A stretch of 64,000 bases of DNA, taken from Roseobacter sp. SK209-2-6. GTDB lineage: Bacteria; Pseudomonadota; Alphaproteobacteria; Rhodobacterales; Rhodobacteraceae. Positions 44,306 through 53,028 of the stretch are shown piece after piece (position 1 is the first letter of the stretch; every line of letters starts with the position of its first letter). The notes under the pieces are model-generated. The model was not told the DNA's origin. It ran no database searches and saw only the letters and a list, made by a program, of their open reading frames with translations. The position numbers and the translations under genes were made by a program. The stretch covers positions 1 through 64,000 of the forward strand of contig NZ_AAYC01000016.1 in assembly GCF_000169455.1 (NCBI RefSeq), written 5' to 3'.

Positions 44306-45451
44306 ATGAAGCGCAACGATCTGAAACCAGCGACCATAGCAGCGCAGGCCGCAGGAGCTATTGATCCTGCGAGTGGAGGCGTTGTTCCACCTATCCAACC
44401 TTCGACAACTTATGTCCGTGATCGGGACTATGAGCTTGTCAACTCCGACAATGTCTATCTGCGTTCTCACAATGAACCGGTACGACTGGGAGAGGCGATC
44501 CTATCAGAGTTAGAAGGGGCCGAAGCAACTCAACTCTTCCCTTCAGGTATGGCGGCAATCGCTGCGGTTTTTAGAACTGTGCCAAACCGTGGCCGCGTCA
44601 TCGTTCAATCTGGGATCTACTGGGGGACAACCAAGTGGATTCGTGATTTCTGCACCCGCCGTGACATCACATTGGTTGAAGTGGAAGCCAGTGATGCTGC
44701 CCTCTTGCGCCGAGCCTGCGCGGAAGCTCCCGCCCAGTTGGTATTTGTAGAAACCCCCTCCAATCCCTGGCTTAAAACCGTTGATATTCACGCCGCGCGA
44801 GAATCTGCTGATCTCTCTGATGCCACACTTGTGGTTGACAGTACCGCAGCGACCCCTTTGCTTTCTAAGCCTTTGGCCTTGGGCGCAGACATCGTGATGC
44901 ATTCTGCGACCAAAGCTATCAATGGCCACTCCGACGTTCTGGGCGGCGTGCTAAGCACGCGCAATAAGACCAGCCCGGTTTGGGAGGCAATCTGTATTGA
45001 TCGCAACGAAGCAGGGGCCGTCATGGGGCCCTTTGAAGCTTGGCTCTTGGTGCGTGGGATGCGCACGCTTCCATTGCGCGTGGAACGTATGTCCAGAAAT
45101 GCGATGAAAATTGCTGAACATCTGGCCCAGCACCCTCATGTCGAGCAGGTGTTTTACCCTGGCCTCCCTTCGCATCCCGGTTTCGAATTGGCCCAGGCAC
45201 AGATGCAGGGCGGCTATGGTTTCCTGCTTTCTGTTCTGGTGCGAGGCGGACGAGAAGCCGCTCTCGCAACAGCAGGCCGGTTGAACCTGTTCCATCGCGC
45301 AACTTCACTCGGTGGGGTTGAAAGCCTGGTCGAGCATCGCCACACCATCGAACCCGATACCGGCATCCCTGAAAATCTTCTACGGCTTTCCATTGGCATC
45401 GAAGATGTCGATGATCTGATCGCCGACCTTAACCAAGCCCTTTTGGGGTAA
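44306..45451 (+). CDS. Cys/Met-metabolism PLP enzyme (cystathionine gamma-synthase / beta-lyase family)
   Basis: About 381 residues from the ATG at 44306, preceded by AAAGGGG. The open frame from 44066 overlaps the aminotransferase and is not used. Motifs: LRSHNEPVRLGEAILSELEG, FPSGMAAI, PSNPWLKTVD and the PLP Lys in MHSATKAINGHSDVLGG (about 202). Family members make or cleave cystathionine or other gamma- or beta-substituted amino acids. The C-terminal SLGGVESLVEHRHT is typical. Exact substrate unknown. It is the last gene of the rightward run, 5 bp from a convergent gene. Confidence 0.88.
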   Translation: MKRNDLKPATIAAQAAGAIDPASGGVVPPIQPSTTYVRDRDYELVNSDNVYLRSHNEPVRLGEAILSELEGAEATQLFPSGMAAIAAVFRTVPNRGRVIVQSGIYWGTTKWIRDFCTRRDITLVEVEASDAALLRRACAEAPAQLVFVETPSNPWLKTVDIHAARESADLSDATLVVDSTAATPLLSKPLALGADIVMHSATKAINGHSDVLGGVLSTRNKTSPVWEAICIDRNEAGAVMGPFEAWLLVRGMRTLPLRVERMSRNAMKIAEHLAQHPHVEQVFYPGLPSHPGFELAQAQMQGGYGFLLSVLVRGGREAALATAGRLNLFHRATSLGGVESLVEHRHTIEPDTGIPENLLRLSIGIEDVDDLIADLNQALLG

Positions 45452-45452
45452 C

Positions 45453-45468
45453 GGGTTCAGATGAACCC
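45453..45468. other. Hairpin at convergent gene ends
   Basis: GGGTTC / GAACCC with loop AGAT sits across the 5-bp gap and the end of the convergent racemase-family gene. It may act as a short bidirectional terminator, without a T-run. Confidence 0.4.
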
Positions 45469-46182
45469 TGGATAGGGCTGCCTAAGCACAACAGAGGACA
45501 TCATTGTCGTAAGTGTTGTGAGGTCAAAGACCGGCAGGCCTATCTCCTGTTGTAGACGATGCGCATAGGGCGGTAGATCGGTGCATTCGAGCACAATCGC
45601 ACCGATCTCTGATTGCCGTTGCAGCATGTTCTTCGCCGCTACAAGAAGCTCTGCTTCAACTTTGGACAGATCCATTGCAGTTCGTTCATTGCGCAGGATG
45701 ACACTGGCAAACTCCTCTGTATCGTCGAGACCCTGCACTTCGGTTGGGACTGTTTCAGCTCCAACCCCTTTTAGATGCGCAGGGGTCAGACTGCTGGCAG
45801 AAGCAGTGATGACACCAACTGGTTTGCCGGTCATCTGAAAGGCCATTGGCACCTGCACCAAGGAAGAAACAAAAACCGGGATAGATACCGCCGCTGCAAT
45901 GTCCTGCTGAAAAATGGCGAGGAAGCCACAGGAACCGGTTATGGCGCGCACCCCTTTGGCTTCCAGGCGCTGTGCCGCCTCGATCAGGCGTGTTTTCATT
46001 TCCCTTGTTGGGTTCCCCAGCAGCGCTGGCACAGTAATCCCATCCAGCATCTCATACATCACCGCGAAGGGTAGGCTTGAGGGGTTTTTGATATGGCCTG
46101 GCGGTTTTGGGAAATAGCTCTCCAGAGATAGAACACCAATGGTGACGCCACAGATGTTTTGCCCGCCTGGGTGAATAGTCAT
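45457..46182 (-). CDS. Asp/Glu racemase-superfamily protein
   Basis: 241 residues. The two catalytic-type cysteines of the aspartate/glutamate/hydantoin racemase superfamily are visible: TGSCGFLAI (about 82) and LECTDLPPYAHR (about 199), with the fold pattern VFVSSLVQVP and GVITASAS. It could racemise an amino acid or act as a maleate-isomerase-like or lyase relative. It is co-directional with a D-amino-acid-dehydrogenase-like gene and a TRAP importer, which suggests handling of an imported D- or L-amino acid. Confidence 0.78.
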   Translation of the reverse strand: MTIHPGGQNICGVTIGVLSLESYFPKPPGHIKNPSSLPFAVMYEMLDGITVPALLGNPTREMKTRLIEAAQRLEAKGVRAITGSCGFLAIFQQDIAAAVSIPVFVSSLVQVPMAFQMTGKPVGVITASASSLTPAHLKGVGAETVPTEVQGLDDTEEFASVILRNERTAMDLSKVEAELLVAAKNMLQRQSEIGAIVLECTDLPPYAHRLQQEIGLPVFDLTTLTTMMSSVVLRQPYPGFI

Positions 46183-46194
46183 ATGCAGGATCCT

Positions 46195-47442
46195 TTAGAA
46201 TCTCAGAGGGTTGAACGGGGTGAGATCCAGGTTGGCTGAGGTGTTTGAGGCAATGTCCGCCACCAGCCGCCCTGTCTTGGGGGCCATCATCAACCCGTAG
46301 TGGCTATGGCCAAAAGCTGCGATCAGATCCGGGAAACCCGGGATCTCGCCTATGCAGGGAAGACTATCTGGCAAGCTTGGCCGCTGTCCCGACCAGGTGG
46401 AGAACTGCCCGGATTGAAGATCTGGAAGCATCCCGGAGGCAAGCCGGACCAGGCCCTCCAACCGCTTTTGGTTGATGGGGGCATCAAGCCCGGCAAATTC
46501 GGCGGTCCCGGCAACACGCAGCCCTTCCTCCATGGAGGAGGCGACAAATTTCATGTCCATATCCATCACTGAATGATTGAGGGAGACCCCCGGGGCGGTG
46601 AAGGAGACGTGGTAACCGCGCTCTGCCTGCATCGGGATTTTGATACCCAGAGGTTTCAGAAGCTCGGCGGACCAGACTCCCATTGCCAGAACCAGTTTGG
46701 GTGTCCAGCCGCTATGTTCAAGGCCGTTGTAAAGCCAGCCGCCGTTTTGATGCGGCAGGATTGCCTTGATGGAAAGGCGCTGAAAGAGCCCGCCCTGCTT
46801 TTGAAACTTCGCAGCCAGGACGGTTCCCAAACGCCCGGGCGACAGGCACCGGGCCTGGCCCTTGATCAGCAAGGCGGCTTGAAACTCTGCCGAAAGGGCG
46901 GGCTCAAGCCGGTGCAGTTCTTCGGCGCCAATCCGTTCGATATCGGCACCTTTGTCCCTCCGCATTAAGTAATCTGTGCTGTCCGGGTCTGCCTCTGCCG
47001 GGTTGCGGAACGCATGCACATAATAGCTGTTGCGGATGATCTCTTCTTCGCCTGTGCCTTGAAGATGCTGGCGGTAGAGTGCGATGCAATCCCGGTTTAG
47101 CAGGTCCATGGCCTCCGAAATCGGGCCGATCCGGGTGCTGCGCCCTTCGTAAAGAAAACGCAGCCCCCAGCCTGCGACCTGGGGCAGGTAGCTGGGTTTG
47201 ATAGTGACCGGCCCAAGCGGATCCAACAGCCAGCCGGGCACCTTTTTCCAAAGCCCGGGCATGGATTGCGGTACAACGGACCAGGGAGAGATGATTCCGG
47301 CATTGCCAAAGGAAGTGGCCTGCCCGGGATCGTCGCGATCTATCAGATGAACCCGCAATCCTTTCTCCTGCAGAGCCAGGGCTGTGCAGAGGCCGACAAT
47401 GCCGGCCCCCAGAACAGTGACATCGGGCTCATTGCTGCTCAT
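46195..47442 (-). CDS. FAD-dependent oxidoreductase, D-amino-acid-dehydrogenase-like
   Basis: 415 residues of the DadA/DAO family: N-terminal VLGAGIVGLCTALALQEKGL (about 10-30), TSFGNAGIISPWSVVPQSMP and the C-terminal FGHSHYGLMMAPKTG. It likely oxidises a D-amino acid or related amine to the keto acid, passing electrons to the respiratory chain. The start overlaps the TRAP permease stop by 4 bp, tying it to the imported substrate. The substrate is not fixed by sequence. Confidence 0.85.
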   Translation of the reverse strand: MSSNEPDVTVLGAGIVGLCTALALQEKGLRVHLIDRDDPGQATSFGNAGIISPWSVVPQSMPGLWKKVPGWLLDPLGPVTIKPSYLPQVAGWGLRFLYEGRSTRIGPISEAMDLLNRDCIALYRQHLQGTGEEEIIRNSYYVHAFRNPAEADPDSTDYLMRRDKGADIERIGAEELHRLEPALSAEFQAALLIKGQARCLSPGRLGTVLAAKFQKQGGLFQRLSIKAILPHQNGGWLYNGLEHSGWTPKLVLAMGVWSAELLKPLGIKIPMQAERGYHVSFTAPGVSLNHSVMDMDMKFVASSMEEGLRVAGTAEFAGLDAPINQKRLEGLVRLASGMLPDLQSGQFSTWSGQRPSLPDSLPCIGEIPGFPDLIAAFGHSHYGLMMAPKTGRLVADIASNTSANLDLTPFNPLRF

Positions 47443-49658
47443 GCCAGGGCCTTGCTGTTGCGCTGCTGGAGCATCTGCTGCGCCAGGGCAGGGGCCATTA
47501 TCAGCAGGGCTGCGGCATCAGAGCCAAGGCTTGGTGCCACCAGCAACAGCCCGCCGATGGCCATCAGGAGGCGCCAGACCCCGTGCAGCGGCGCCAGGAA
47601 ATAGGCCGAAACAGAAGTCGCGATGGCAAAGACCCCAAGGGCACAGGTCACGCTCACCTGGAGGAAGCTCAGCAGTGTGAAATGCTCTGGCAGCACGATT
47701 AGCATGGTTGGTGCGTAGACAAAGACCATCGGTACCATCAGTTTGCCTAAGCCTAGGGTGAAGGCACTGATCCCAGTGCGGAAGGGATTGGCCCCGGCGA
47801 TACCGGCCGCGGCATAGGCCGAGGCACAGACCGGCGGAGTGATCTCGGAAATCACACCATAGTAGAGCACGAACATGTGGGTCGCGAGCGCAGGGACCCC
47901 CAGCTGTGCCAGTGCGGGCTGCGCCACGGCCACCAGCATGATGTAGAGGGCCGTGGTCGGCAGGCCAGCCCCCATCAGAATGCAGGCGATGGCGATCAGC
48001 ACCAGCGACAGGAACTGCTGGATCGAGGCCTGGGCAAAGACATCAAGCGAGGTCCACTCCAAGAGAGGAGCCAGGGCTGCGGCCATATCTGCAGCACCGC
48101 CAGTCACCATAAAGCCAAGGCGGAAGCCAACGCCGGTGGTGTTGATCACGCCCACGACGATGCCGACAGCTGCGGAGGCGGCGCCAACAGCCAGCGCATA
48201 TTGCACACCGACATGGAAGCTGTCGAAAAGATCCCGGAAGCTCTGCCTTTCGTTCCTGTGAATACAGCCAATCAGGGTCAATGCTGCAAGCATGCCCGCC
48301 ATCACGGGCGTATAGCCCTCACCGGAATAGGGGGAGGCCTTCCAGAAGATGAAGCCAAGCAGGGCGAAGGGAATGATCATCGTTGCAGGCTTGCTGAAAG
48401 CGCAGAAACCGACGACGACGCAGAGGCTGAGCCCGATGAAGGCGGCCATATTGGGCGAGTAGCCGGAAAACAGCACAAGGAGCAGAGCGATCAGCGGGAT
48501 GATTGTGTACCAGCCGTCTTTCCACACAGCCAGAACCTGGGGCAACTGATCCTTGGGGTAGGCATTCAGACCCAGGCGCTTGGCGGTGAAATGCACGATC
48601 GAAAGCACACCGATATAGTGCATCAAGGCCGGCACAATCGCGGCGATGACGATGGTGGTGTAGGGCACCTCGAGGTACTCGGCCATCAGGAAAGAGGCCG
48701 CCCCCATGATCGGCGGAGTAATTTGGCCCCCGGCCGATGCGGCAGCTTCGACACCACCCGCAAAATGCGCCGGATAGCCCAGGCGTTTCATATTGGGGAT
48801 GGTCAGCGATCCGGTGGAGACCGTGTTAGCGATGGAGCTGCCCGAAATAGTGCCGAAGAAGGCGGAAGAGACCACGGAAACCTTTGCAGGTCCGCCGGTA
48901 TAGCGCCCTGCCAGGATCATGGCGTTGTCGACAAAAAACTGCCCCAGCCCCATGCGCTGCGCCACAACGCCGAACAAGACAAAGTGGAAGACAACCGTCG
49001 AAACCACCCAGAGGGTCACACCGAAAATTCCCTCGGAGGGGAAATACATATTGTTGACGAACTGCTGCCAGTTGACGCCTGGGTGTTTGAGGATCTGCGC
49101 GGGCATATAAGGGCCGAACAGCGCGTAGATCATGAACACAAGGATGATCAGCGGCAGCACAAAGCCAATTGTGCGCCGGGCGATCTCCAGCACGGTCAAG
49201 ATCAGCATGGTTCCGAAGAATACGTCAAGGCCGGAGGGATTTCCCTGCCGCAGGGCCTGCTCAGGGATGTCAAAGCCGAGGCCGCTGAATCCGCGCCAGC
49301 TGAGCCAAAGGAACAGGGCTGCAACAATGCCCAGCCCGGCCAAGGCCCAGTCATAAAGCGGCACGTTACCGGGGCGCAAAACACTGGGGCCGCGCCATTC
49401 CAGGCTGCGCGCCGAGCGGATAAGCGGGAAGCCCACAAAGATAAAGAGGAACAGCCCGGCGAGATGAATGCCCATGTGAACATGGTCCACAGGAGTGCCA
49501 AACCCAGCGGTCCAGAGGTGATAGAGGGCAAAAACGATGCTCGCCCAATAGAGAGGACCCGTTAGCCTGGGGCCGTTGTCGCGCGTATTCAGGGCGGAGT
49601 CGTATTTTTTCTCCAGCTCCTCAAGCGCTTTGTTATCAAGATGCGAATTCACGGACAT
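47439..49658 (-). CDS. TRAP transporter fused permease (TAXI type)
   Basis: About 739 residues from the ATG at 49658. The frame continues to 49766 with no better start. It is a fusion of the small and large TRAP membrane subunits, with many hydrophobic segments throughout. The central FFGTISGSSIANTVSTGSLTIPNMKRLGY is the typical fused DctQM (4TM-12TM) signature. With the TAXI binding protein encoded just upstream it forms a sodium- or proton-driven importer. Next gene: the D-amino-acid-dehydrogenase-like flavoprotein. Confidence 0.93.
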   Translation of the reverse strand: MSVNSHLDNKALEELEKKYDSALNTRDNGPRLTGPLYWASIVFALYHLWTAGFGTPVDHVHMGIHLAGLFLFIFVGFPLIRSARSLEWRGPSVLRPGNVPLYDWALAGLGIVAALFLWLSWRGFSGLGFDIPEQALRQGNPSGLDVFFGTMLILTVLEIARRTIGFVLPLIILVFMIYALFGPYMPAQILKHPGVNWQQFVNNMYFPSEGIFGVTLWVVSTVVFHFVLFGVVAQRMGLGQFFVDNAMILAGRYTGGPAKVSVVSSAFFGTISGSSIANTVSTGSLTIPNMKRLGYPAHFAGGVEAAASAGGQITPPIMGAASFLMAEYLEVPYTTIVIAAIVPALMHYIGVLSIVHFTAKRLGLNAYPKDQLPQVLAVWKDGWYTIIPLIALLLVLFSGYSPNMAAFIGLSLCVVVGFCAFSKPATMIIPFALLGFIFWKASPYSGEGYTPVMAGMLAALTLIGCIHRNERQSFRDLFDSFHVGVQYALAVGAASAAVGIVVGVINTTGVGFRLGFMVTGGAADMAAALAPLLEWTSLDVFAQASIQQFLSLVLIAIACILMGAGLPTTALYIMLVAVAQPALAQLGVPALATHMFVLYYGVISEITPPVCASAYAAAGIAGANPFRTGISAFTLGLGKLMVPMVFVYAPTMLIVLPEHFTLLSFLQVSVTCALGVFAIATSVSAYFLAPLHGVWRLLMAIGGLLLVAPSLGSDAAALLIMAPALAQQMLQQRNSKALA

Positions 49659-49795
49659 TGAGGCAGGCCTTTCGGGCAACTTCACGTCAGTCCGCGCCAG
49701 GAGGCGGACAAGAAGCTTTGTTTCAGCAGAATGGTGGCTCAGCAGAAAAAACAGGCGGCAGGTCACGCAACCAGCCGCCCATTGCTGTGGTTTGC

Positions 49796-50806
49796 TTACT
49801 TCAGCATTCCAATTTCACGATAGAAACGCTCTGCACCTGGATGCAAAGGCACACCGATACCTTCAATCCCCTCCAAAGCAGTTTCAAGCGTGATTGCTTT
49901 GCCTTTTGGATGGCCATTGTCCAAAAGTTTGCGTGCGGTATCTGACCACATCGCTTTGGTGATCTCATAGATCAGATCGTCGCTCATATTGGCATTGGTG
50001 ACCAGCATGCCGGAGACTGCCACGGTATTCACGTCATACTCGACACCTGGATAAGTGCCTGCAGGAATAGTCGATGGGATGTAATATGGCACGGTGGTAT
50101 TGGCCATTTTGACCTCTTCCGCCGTCCAATTGTGCAGCTCCATGCCTTTGGTGTTGTCTAGCTGGATCATCGCAGCGACTGGGGTGCCTGCCGCATAGAA
50201 ATAGGCATCAAGCTGGCCGTCGGCGATACGCTCTGCGCTCTGGCTGTTGTTCAGTTCTGCTTCATCAATATTGTCACGATTGACGCCGTGATCACCCAGG
50301 ATCAACTCAACCGCGATCTGAGTGCCAGAACCCGCCTGCGCGATACCCACGCGCTTGCCTTTGAGGCTAGCCAAGCTATCGAGCTTATGACCCTCGGGCA
50401 GCACTAGGTGGAGGTCTTCTGGGTAGAGGTTTGCGATGACGCGTAGATCCGGCTTTGCGTTGCCCTCGAACTTACCTTTGCCGTGATAAGCAAAATGCAG
50501 CGTGGCGGCCCCGGAAAGACCTGCCTCCATCTGGCCGGCCTGAATGGCATTCACGTTATGGGCAGAGGCATTGGTCGACTGCGCCATGGCTACCAGACCA
50601 GGCACGCCGCAGTTTCCACCTTCGCCGCAGGCACGGGATCCGGGCGGGTTGGAAATAGCATTGGCAATAATCCCGCCGATCGGGAAGTATGTTCCGCCAG
50701 CCCCGCCGGTGCCGATGCGGAAGAAGGTCATGTCCTGTGCCGCGGCCATGCCGGTCAGCATAGTGCAGGCCAGCGCTGCACCGGTGAGTTTGTTAAATAG
50801 TCCCAT
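49796..50806 (-). CDS. TRAP transporter binding protein, TAXI family
   Basis: 336 residues with a signal peptide (AALACTMLTGMAAA). TAXI hallmarks: RIGTGGAGGTYFPIGGIIANAI, SLKGKRVGIAQAGSGTQ and DAYFYAAGTPV. It binds the substrate in the periplasm and delivers it to the fused permease encoded downstream. Known TAXI proteins bind glutamate, glutamine or 2-oxoglutarate-like compounds. Two Cys (RACGEGGNCG) near residue 60 could form a disulfide. Confidence 0.93.
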   Translation of the reverse strand: MGLFNKLTGAALACTMLTGMAAAQDMTFFRIGTGGAGGTYFPIGGIIANAISNPPGSRACGEGGNCGVPGLVAMAQSTNASAHNVNAIQAGQMEAGLSGAATLHFAYHGKGKFEGNAKPDLRVIANLYPEDLHLVLPEGHKLDSLASLKGKRVGIAQAGSGTQIAVELILGDHGVNRDNIDEAELNNSQSAERIADGQLDAYFYAAGTPVAAMIQLDNTKGMELHNWTAEEVKMANTTVPYYIPSTIPAGTYPGVEYDVNTVAVSGMLVTNANMSDDLIYEITKAMWSDTARKLLDNGHPKGKAITLETALEGIEGIGVPLHPGAERFYREIGMLK

Positions 50807-50903
50807 TTACTCTTCCCTTGTCTGTGCGCCGGGAGACTTGCTTCTCCTCCGCTCCGGCGGCGCTGATGATTATGAAAAGCTATGATAGGTCAGTGATATA
50901 TAA

Positions 50904-50928
50904 ATACAAATTTGAAATATTACTGTAT
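50904..50928. promoter_or_regulatory. Dyad in the TAXI-LysR divergent region
   Basis: ATACA (50904-50908) and TGTAT (50924-50928), 15 nt apart, contain a T-N11-A-type LysR motif in an AT-rich stretch between the divergent TAXI and LysR genes. A likely operator. Confidence 0.4.
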
Positions 50929-50959
50929 CAATAGATTTGTTTTATATTAATGGTGACCC

Positions 50960-51919
50960 ATGAACAGTCAGCAGCTCATTGTGTTCCGGGAGGTCATGAA
51001 GACCGGCTCTGTCAGCCAGGCGGCCCGGAATCTGCATCGCACCCAGCCAGCCGTCAGCGCTTCCATCCGCACGCTGGAGGTCGATCTGGGCTTGCCGCTC
51101 TTCCTGCGCGAGGGCCGCCGCATGGTGCCAGTGCCAGAAGCGCACTACCTGATGCAGGAGGCGACCGAAATCCTCGCCCGTCTGCAGACGGCACGCCAAA
51201 ACCTGAGCAATATGCGCGACAGAACCAAGGGCAGTTTGCGCATCGTGGCGATGCCGGGCCCCTCCAGCACCCTGCTGCCGGTCTTTGTCAGCCGGTTCAT
51301 CGACAGCAACGAGGATATTGCTGTGACGCTGGCGACGCGCAGTTCACCGCAGGTGCGCAGCTTGATTGCTGCGCAAAGCTTTGACATCGGCTTTAGCGAT
51401 ATCTCTGGCGCGCCCGAAGCAAAGGATGATTACAACAGTGAGGCGATCGAGTGCCTTTCGGTCTGTGCCTTGCCCGCCGGGCATCCTCTGGCTGACCGGG
51501 AAACGGTTGATGCCAAGGACCTGAGCGGTGTTCCCATGGGGGCGCTACAGCCTGAGCATTCTACCTTCAAAGAAACCCAGCGAGCCTTCCGGCAGGCCGG
51601 GGCGAACTTCAACTTGAGGATCGAAGCCCAGTATTTCCTGCCGCTGTTTCATTTTGTCGAGAAGGGGCAGATTTGCGCTGTGGTGGATGTCCTGAGCGCC
51701 GCGAGTTACATCCAGACCCAGAGCAATCCGCCGCCGGTGGTTTTCCGTCCGTTCCGCCCTGAAGTGCCTTTCAGCTATGCGGTTCTCACGCCGCACGAAC
51801 GGCCGCTGTCGCAGCTGACGGCGGAGTTCTACCGCCTTTGGTGCGACTGGGTGCGGCAAACCATTCTGCGGTTCCCGGAGCCGGTGCCAATGCCAAAGCG
51901 GAGCAGGAGCCAAAGCTGA
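50960..51919 (+). CDS. LysR-family regulator, divergent from the TAXI operon
   Basis: 319 residues. Winged helix (LIVFREVMKTGSVSQAARNL, RTQPAVSASIRTLEVDLG) and a LysR effector domain (FDIGFSDISGAPEAKDDY, ALPAGHPLADRE). Divergent from the TAXI-TRAP operon with a LysR-like dyad between, so it probably controls that operon in response to the imported compound. It ends 5 bp from the convergent GntR gene. Confidence 0.91.
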   Translation: MNSQQLIVFREVMKTGSVSQAARNLHRTQPAVSASIRTLEVDLGLPLFLREGRRMVPVPEAHYLMQEATEILARLQTARQNLSNMRDRTKGSLRIVAMPGPSSTLLPVFVSRFIDSNEDIAVTLATRSSPQVRSLIAAQSFDIGFSDISGAPEAKDDYNSEAIECLSVCALPAGHPLADRETVDAKDLSGVPMGALQPEHSTFKETQRAFRQAGANFNLRIEAQYFLPLFHFVEKGQICAVVDVLSAASYIQTQSNPPPVVFRPFRPEVPFSYAVLTPHERPLSQLTAEFYRLWCDWVRQTILRFPEPVPMPKRSRSQS

Positions 51920-51924
51920 GTGGC

Positions 51925-52698
51925 TCAGGCCGAGAGTTTCCGGCGTTTGGAGGCACGCTCCTCGCGCATCTGCTGCTCTTGTCCCTGCCGGAAGGAATCT
52001 TCAACAAAATCCATATGCGACCGGGCGGCGGCCTCGGCGCGCGCAGGGTCGCCATCAATGATGGATTGGGCGATTTCCTTGTGTTGCTCCAACAGCTTTT
52101 CGCCGGTGCCGTCCATGGTGCGCAGGAACTGACGGTTGTAGAACACGCCCTGGCGGGTCAGGTCGTAGACCGAGGCCATCATGTGGATCAGCGTGGTGTT
52201 TTGGCTGGCGTCGACAACGGCGACGTGGAGCTTCAGATCTGCCTCCTGACTGGCCTCGGCGTCATCTTCTTCCCAGGCGCGCTGCATCTCGCCAATAATG
52301 TCTATCAACCGCTCCTTGTCTGACTGCGTGGCGCGTTCCGCTGCCAGGCGGGAGGCAAAAGCCTCCTGTTCGCGCCGGTATTCAAGGTAGTCATAGAAGG
52401 CACGGCCGTAACGCGCATAAAGAGACAATAGTGCAGGCGACATGGCGCGGCCGGTGAGCGAGGCGATAAAGCTGCCCTCCCCGTGGCGCACCTTGATAAG
52501 CCCGCGGTCTTCCAGCGTTTGCAGGGCCTCACGCAGTTTGGGCCGGGAGACGCCAAGCGCCTCTGCAAGCTCGCGTTCAGAGGGCAATTTGCGGCCCTCT
52601 TTCAGAATGCCGTCCACGATCATTGTCTCGATCTGCTCGACGACAGCCTCGGCAATTGATTCGTGACCTACCGGGTCAAAAGGGCTGGTATCATTCAC
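51925..52698 (-). CDS. GntR-family regulator (FadR/LldR subgroup)
   Basis: 257 residues. GntR winged helix (DGILKEGRKLPSERELAEALGVSRPKLREALQTL) and an all-helical FCD effector domain with metal-ligand pattern (Asp/His residues in AFYDYLEYR, LHVAVVDAS). The subgroup includes lactate (LldR) and pyruvate (PdhR) regulators. It is divergent from a TRAP importer followed by a D-lactate dehydrogenase gene, so lactate or a related acid is the likely signal. Confidence 0.9.
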   Translation of the reverse strand: MNDTSPFDPVGHESIAEAVVEQIETMIVDGILKEGRKLPSERELAEALGVSRPKLREALQTLEDRGLIKVRHGEGSFIASLTGRAMSPALLSLYARYGRAFYDYLEYRREQEAFASRLAAERATQSDKERLIDIIGEMQRAWEEDDAEASQEADLKLHVAVVDASQNTTLIHMMASVYDLTRQGVFYNRQFLRTMDGTGEKLLEQHKEIAQSIIDGDPARAEAAARSHMDFVEDSFRQGQEQQMREERASKRRKLSA

Positions 52699-53028
52699 GC
52701 TTCACCTCGTTCCCTTCGCTGAGCAACTATGTTGGGTTGTCTTTTTAGTTTACCACCGTATTGAGCTTTTTCAAGGGCCTGTACCCAGAAATACGGAGGT
52801 GTGTGCCTCCTGTTACCCGTTAAAAATAAAAGGAAAAGGGAAAAGCTCTTGAAAATATGGCTGCAAATAGCCGACTCGGGACGGGTTCTACCAAGCGGGT
52901 CAGAGTGTCTCAGTGGTAAATAAAATTATTGACTGAAATTTGTGGTCAATAATATTTACCAAACAAGCTGTGCAAACGGCGTGACCTGCAGCCGTAGGAG
53001 CGGCTGATGTGCTTTTGGAGGAGACACC
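52699..53028. promoter_or_regulatory. Divergent control region between GntR gene and dctP
   Basis: 330 bp without a gene, AT-rich in the middle. It contains the large TGGTAAA...TTTACCA palindrome (52914-52961) and a further TTTACCA-like half-site near 52749 close to the GntR gene. Good ribosome site GGAGG ahead of dctP. Confidence 0.6.
52914..52961. promoter_or_regulatory. Large inverted repeat, candidate GntR operator
   Basis: The left arm (52914-52933, TGGTAAATA...TTATTGAC) matches the reverse complement of the right arm (52945-52961) except for three extra A in the left arm. The 11-nt centre separates TTATTGAC and GTCAATAA. The TGGT...ACCA ends fit sites of FadR/LldR-type GntR proteins. 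It lies just upstream of dctP. Confidence 0.6.

Noticed and set aside
47877-49565. 562-residue open frame on the plus strand
   Set aside because: Lies wholly antisense to the fused TRAP permease, which has clear membrane-protein motifs. The plus-strand translation is Gly/His/Asp/Gln-rich with no recognisable domain, as expected from a high-GC shadow frame.
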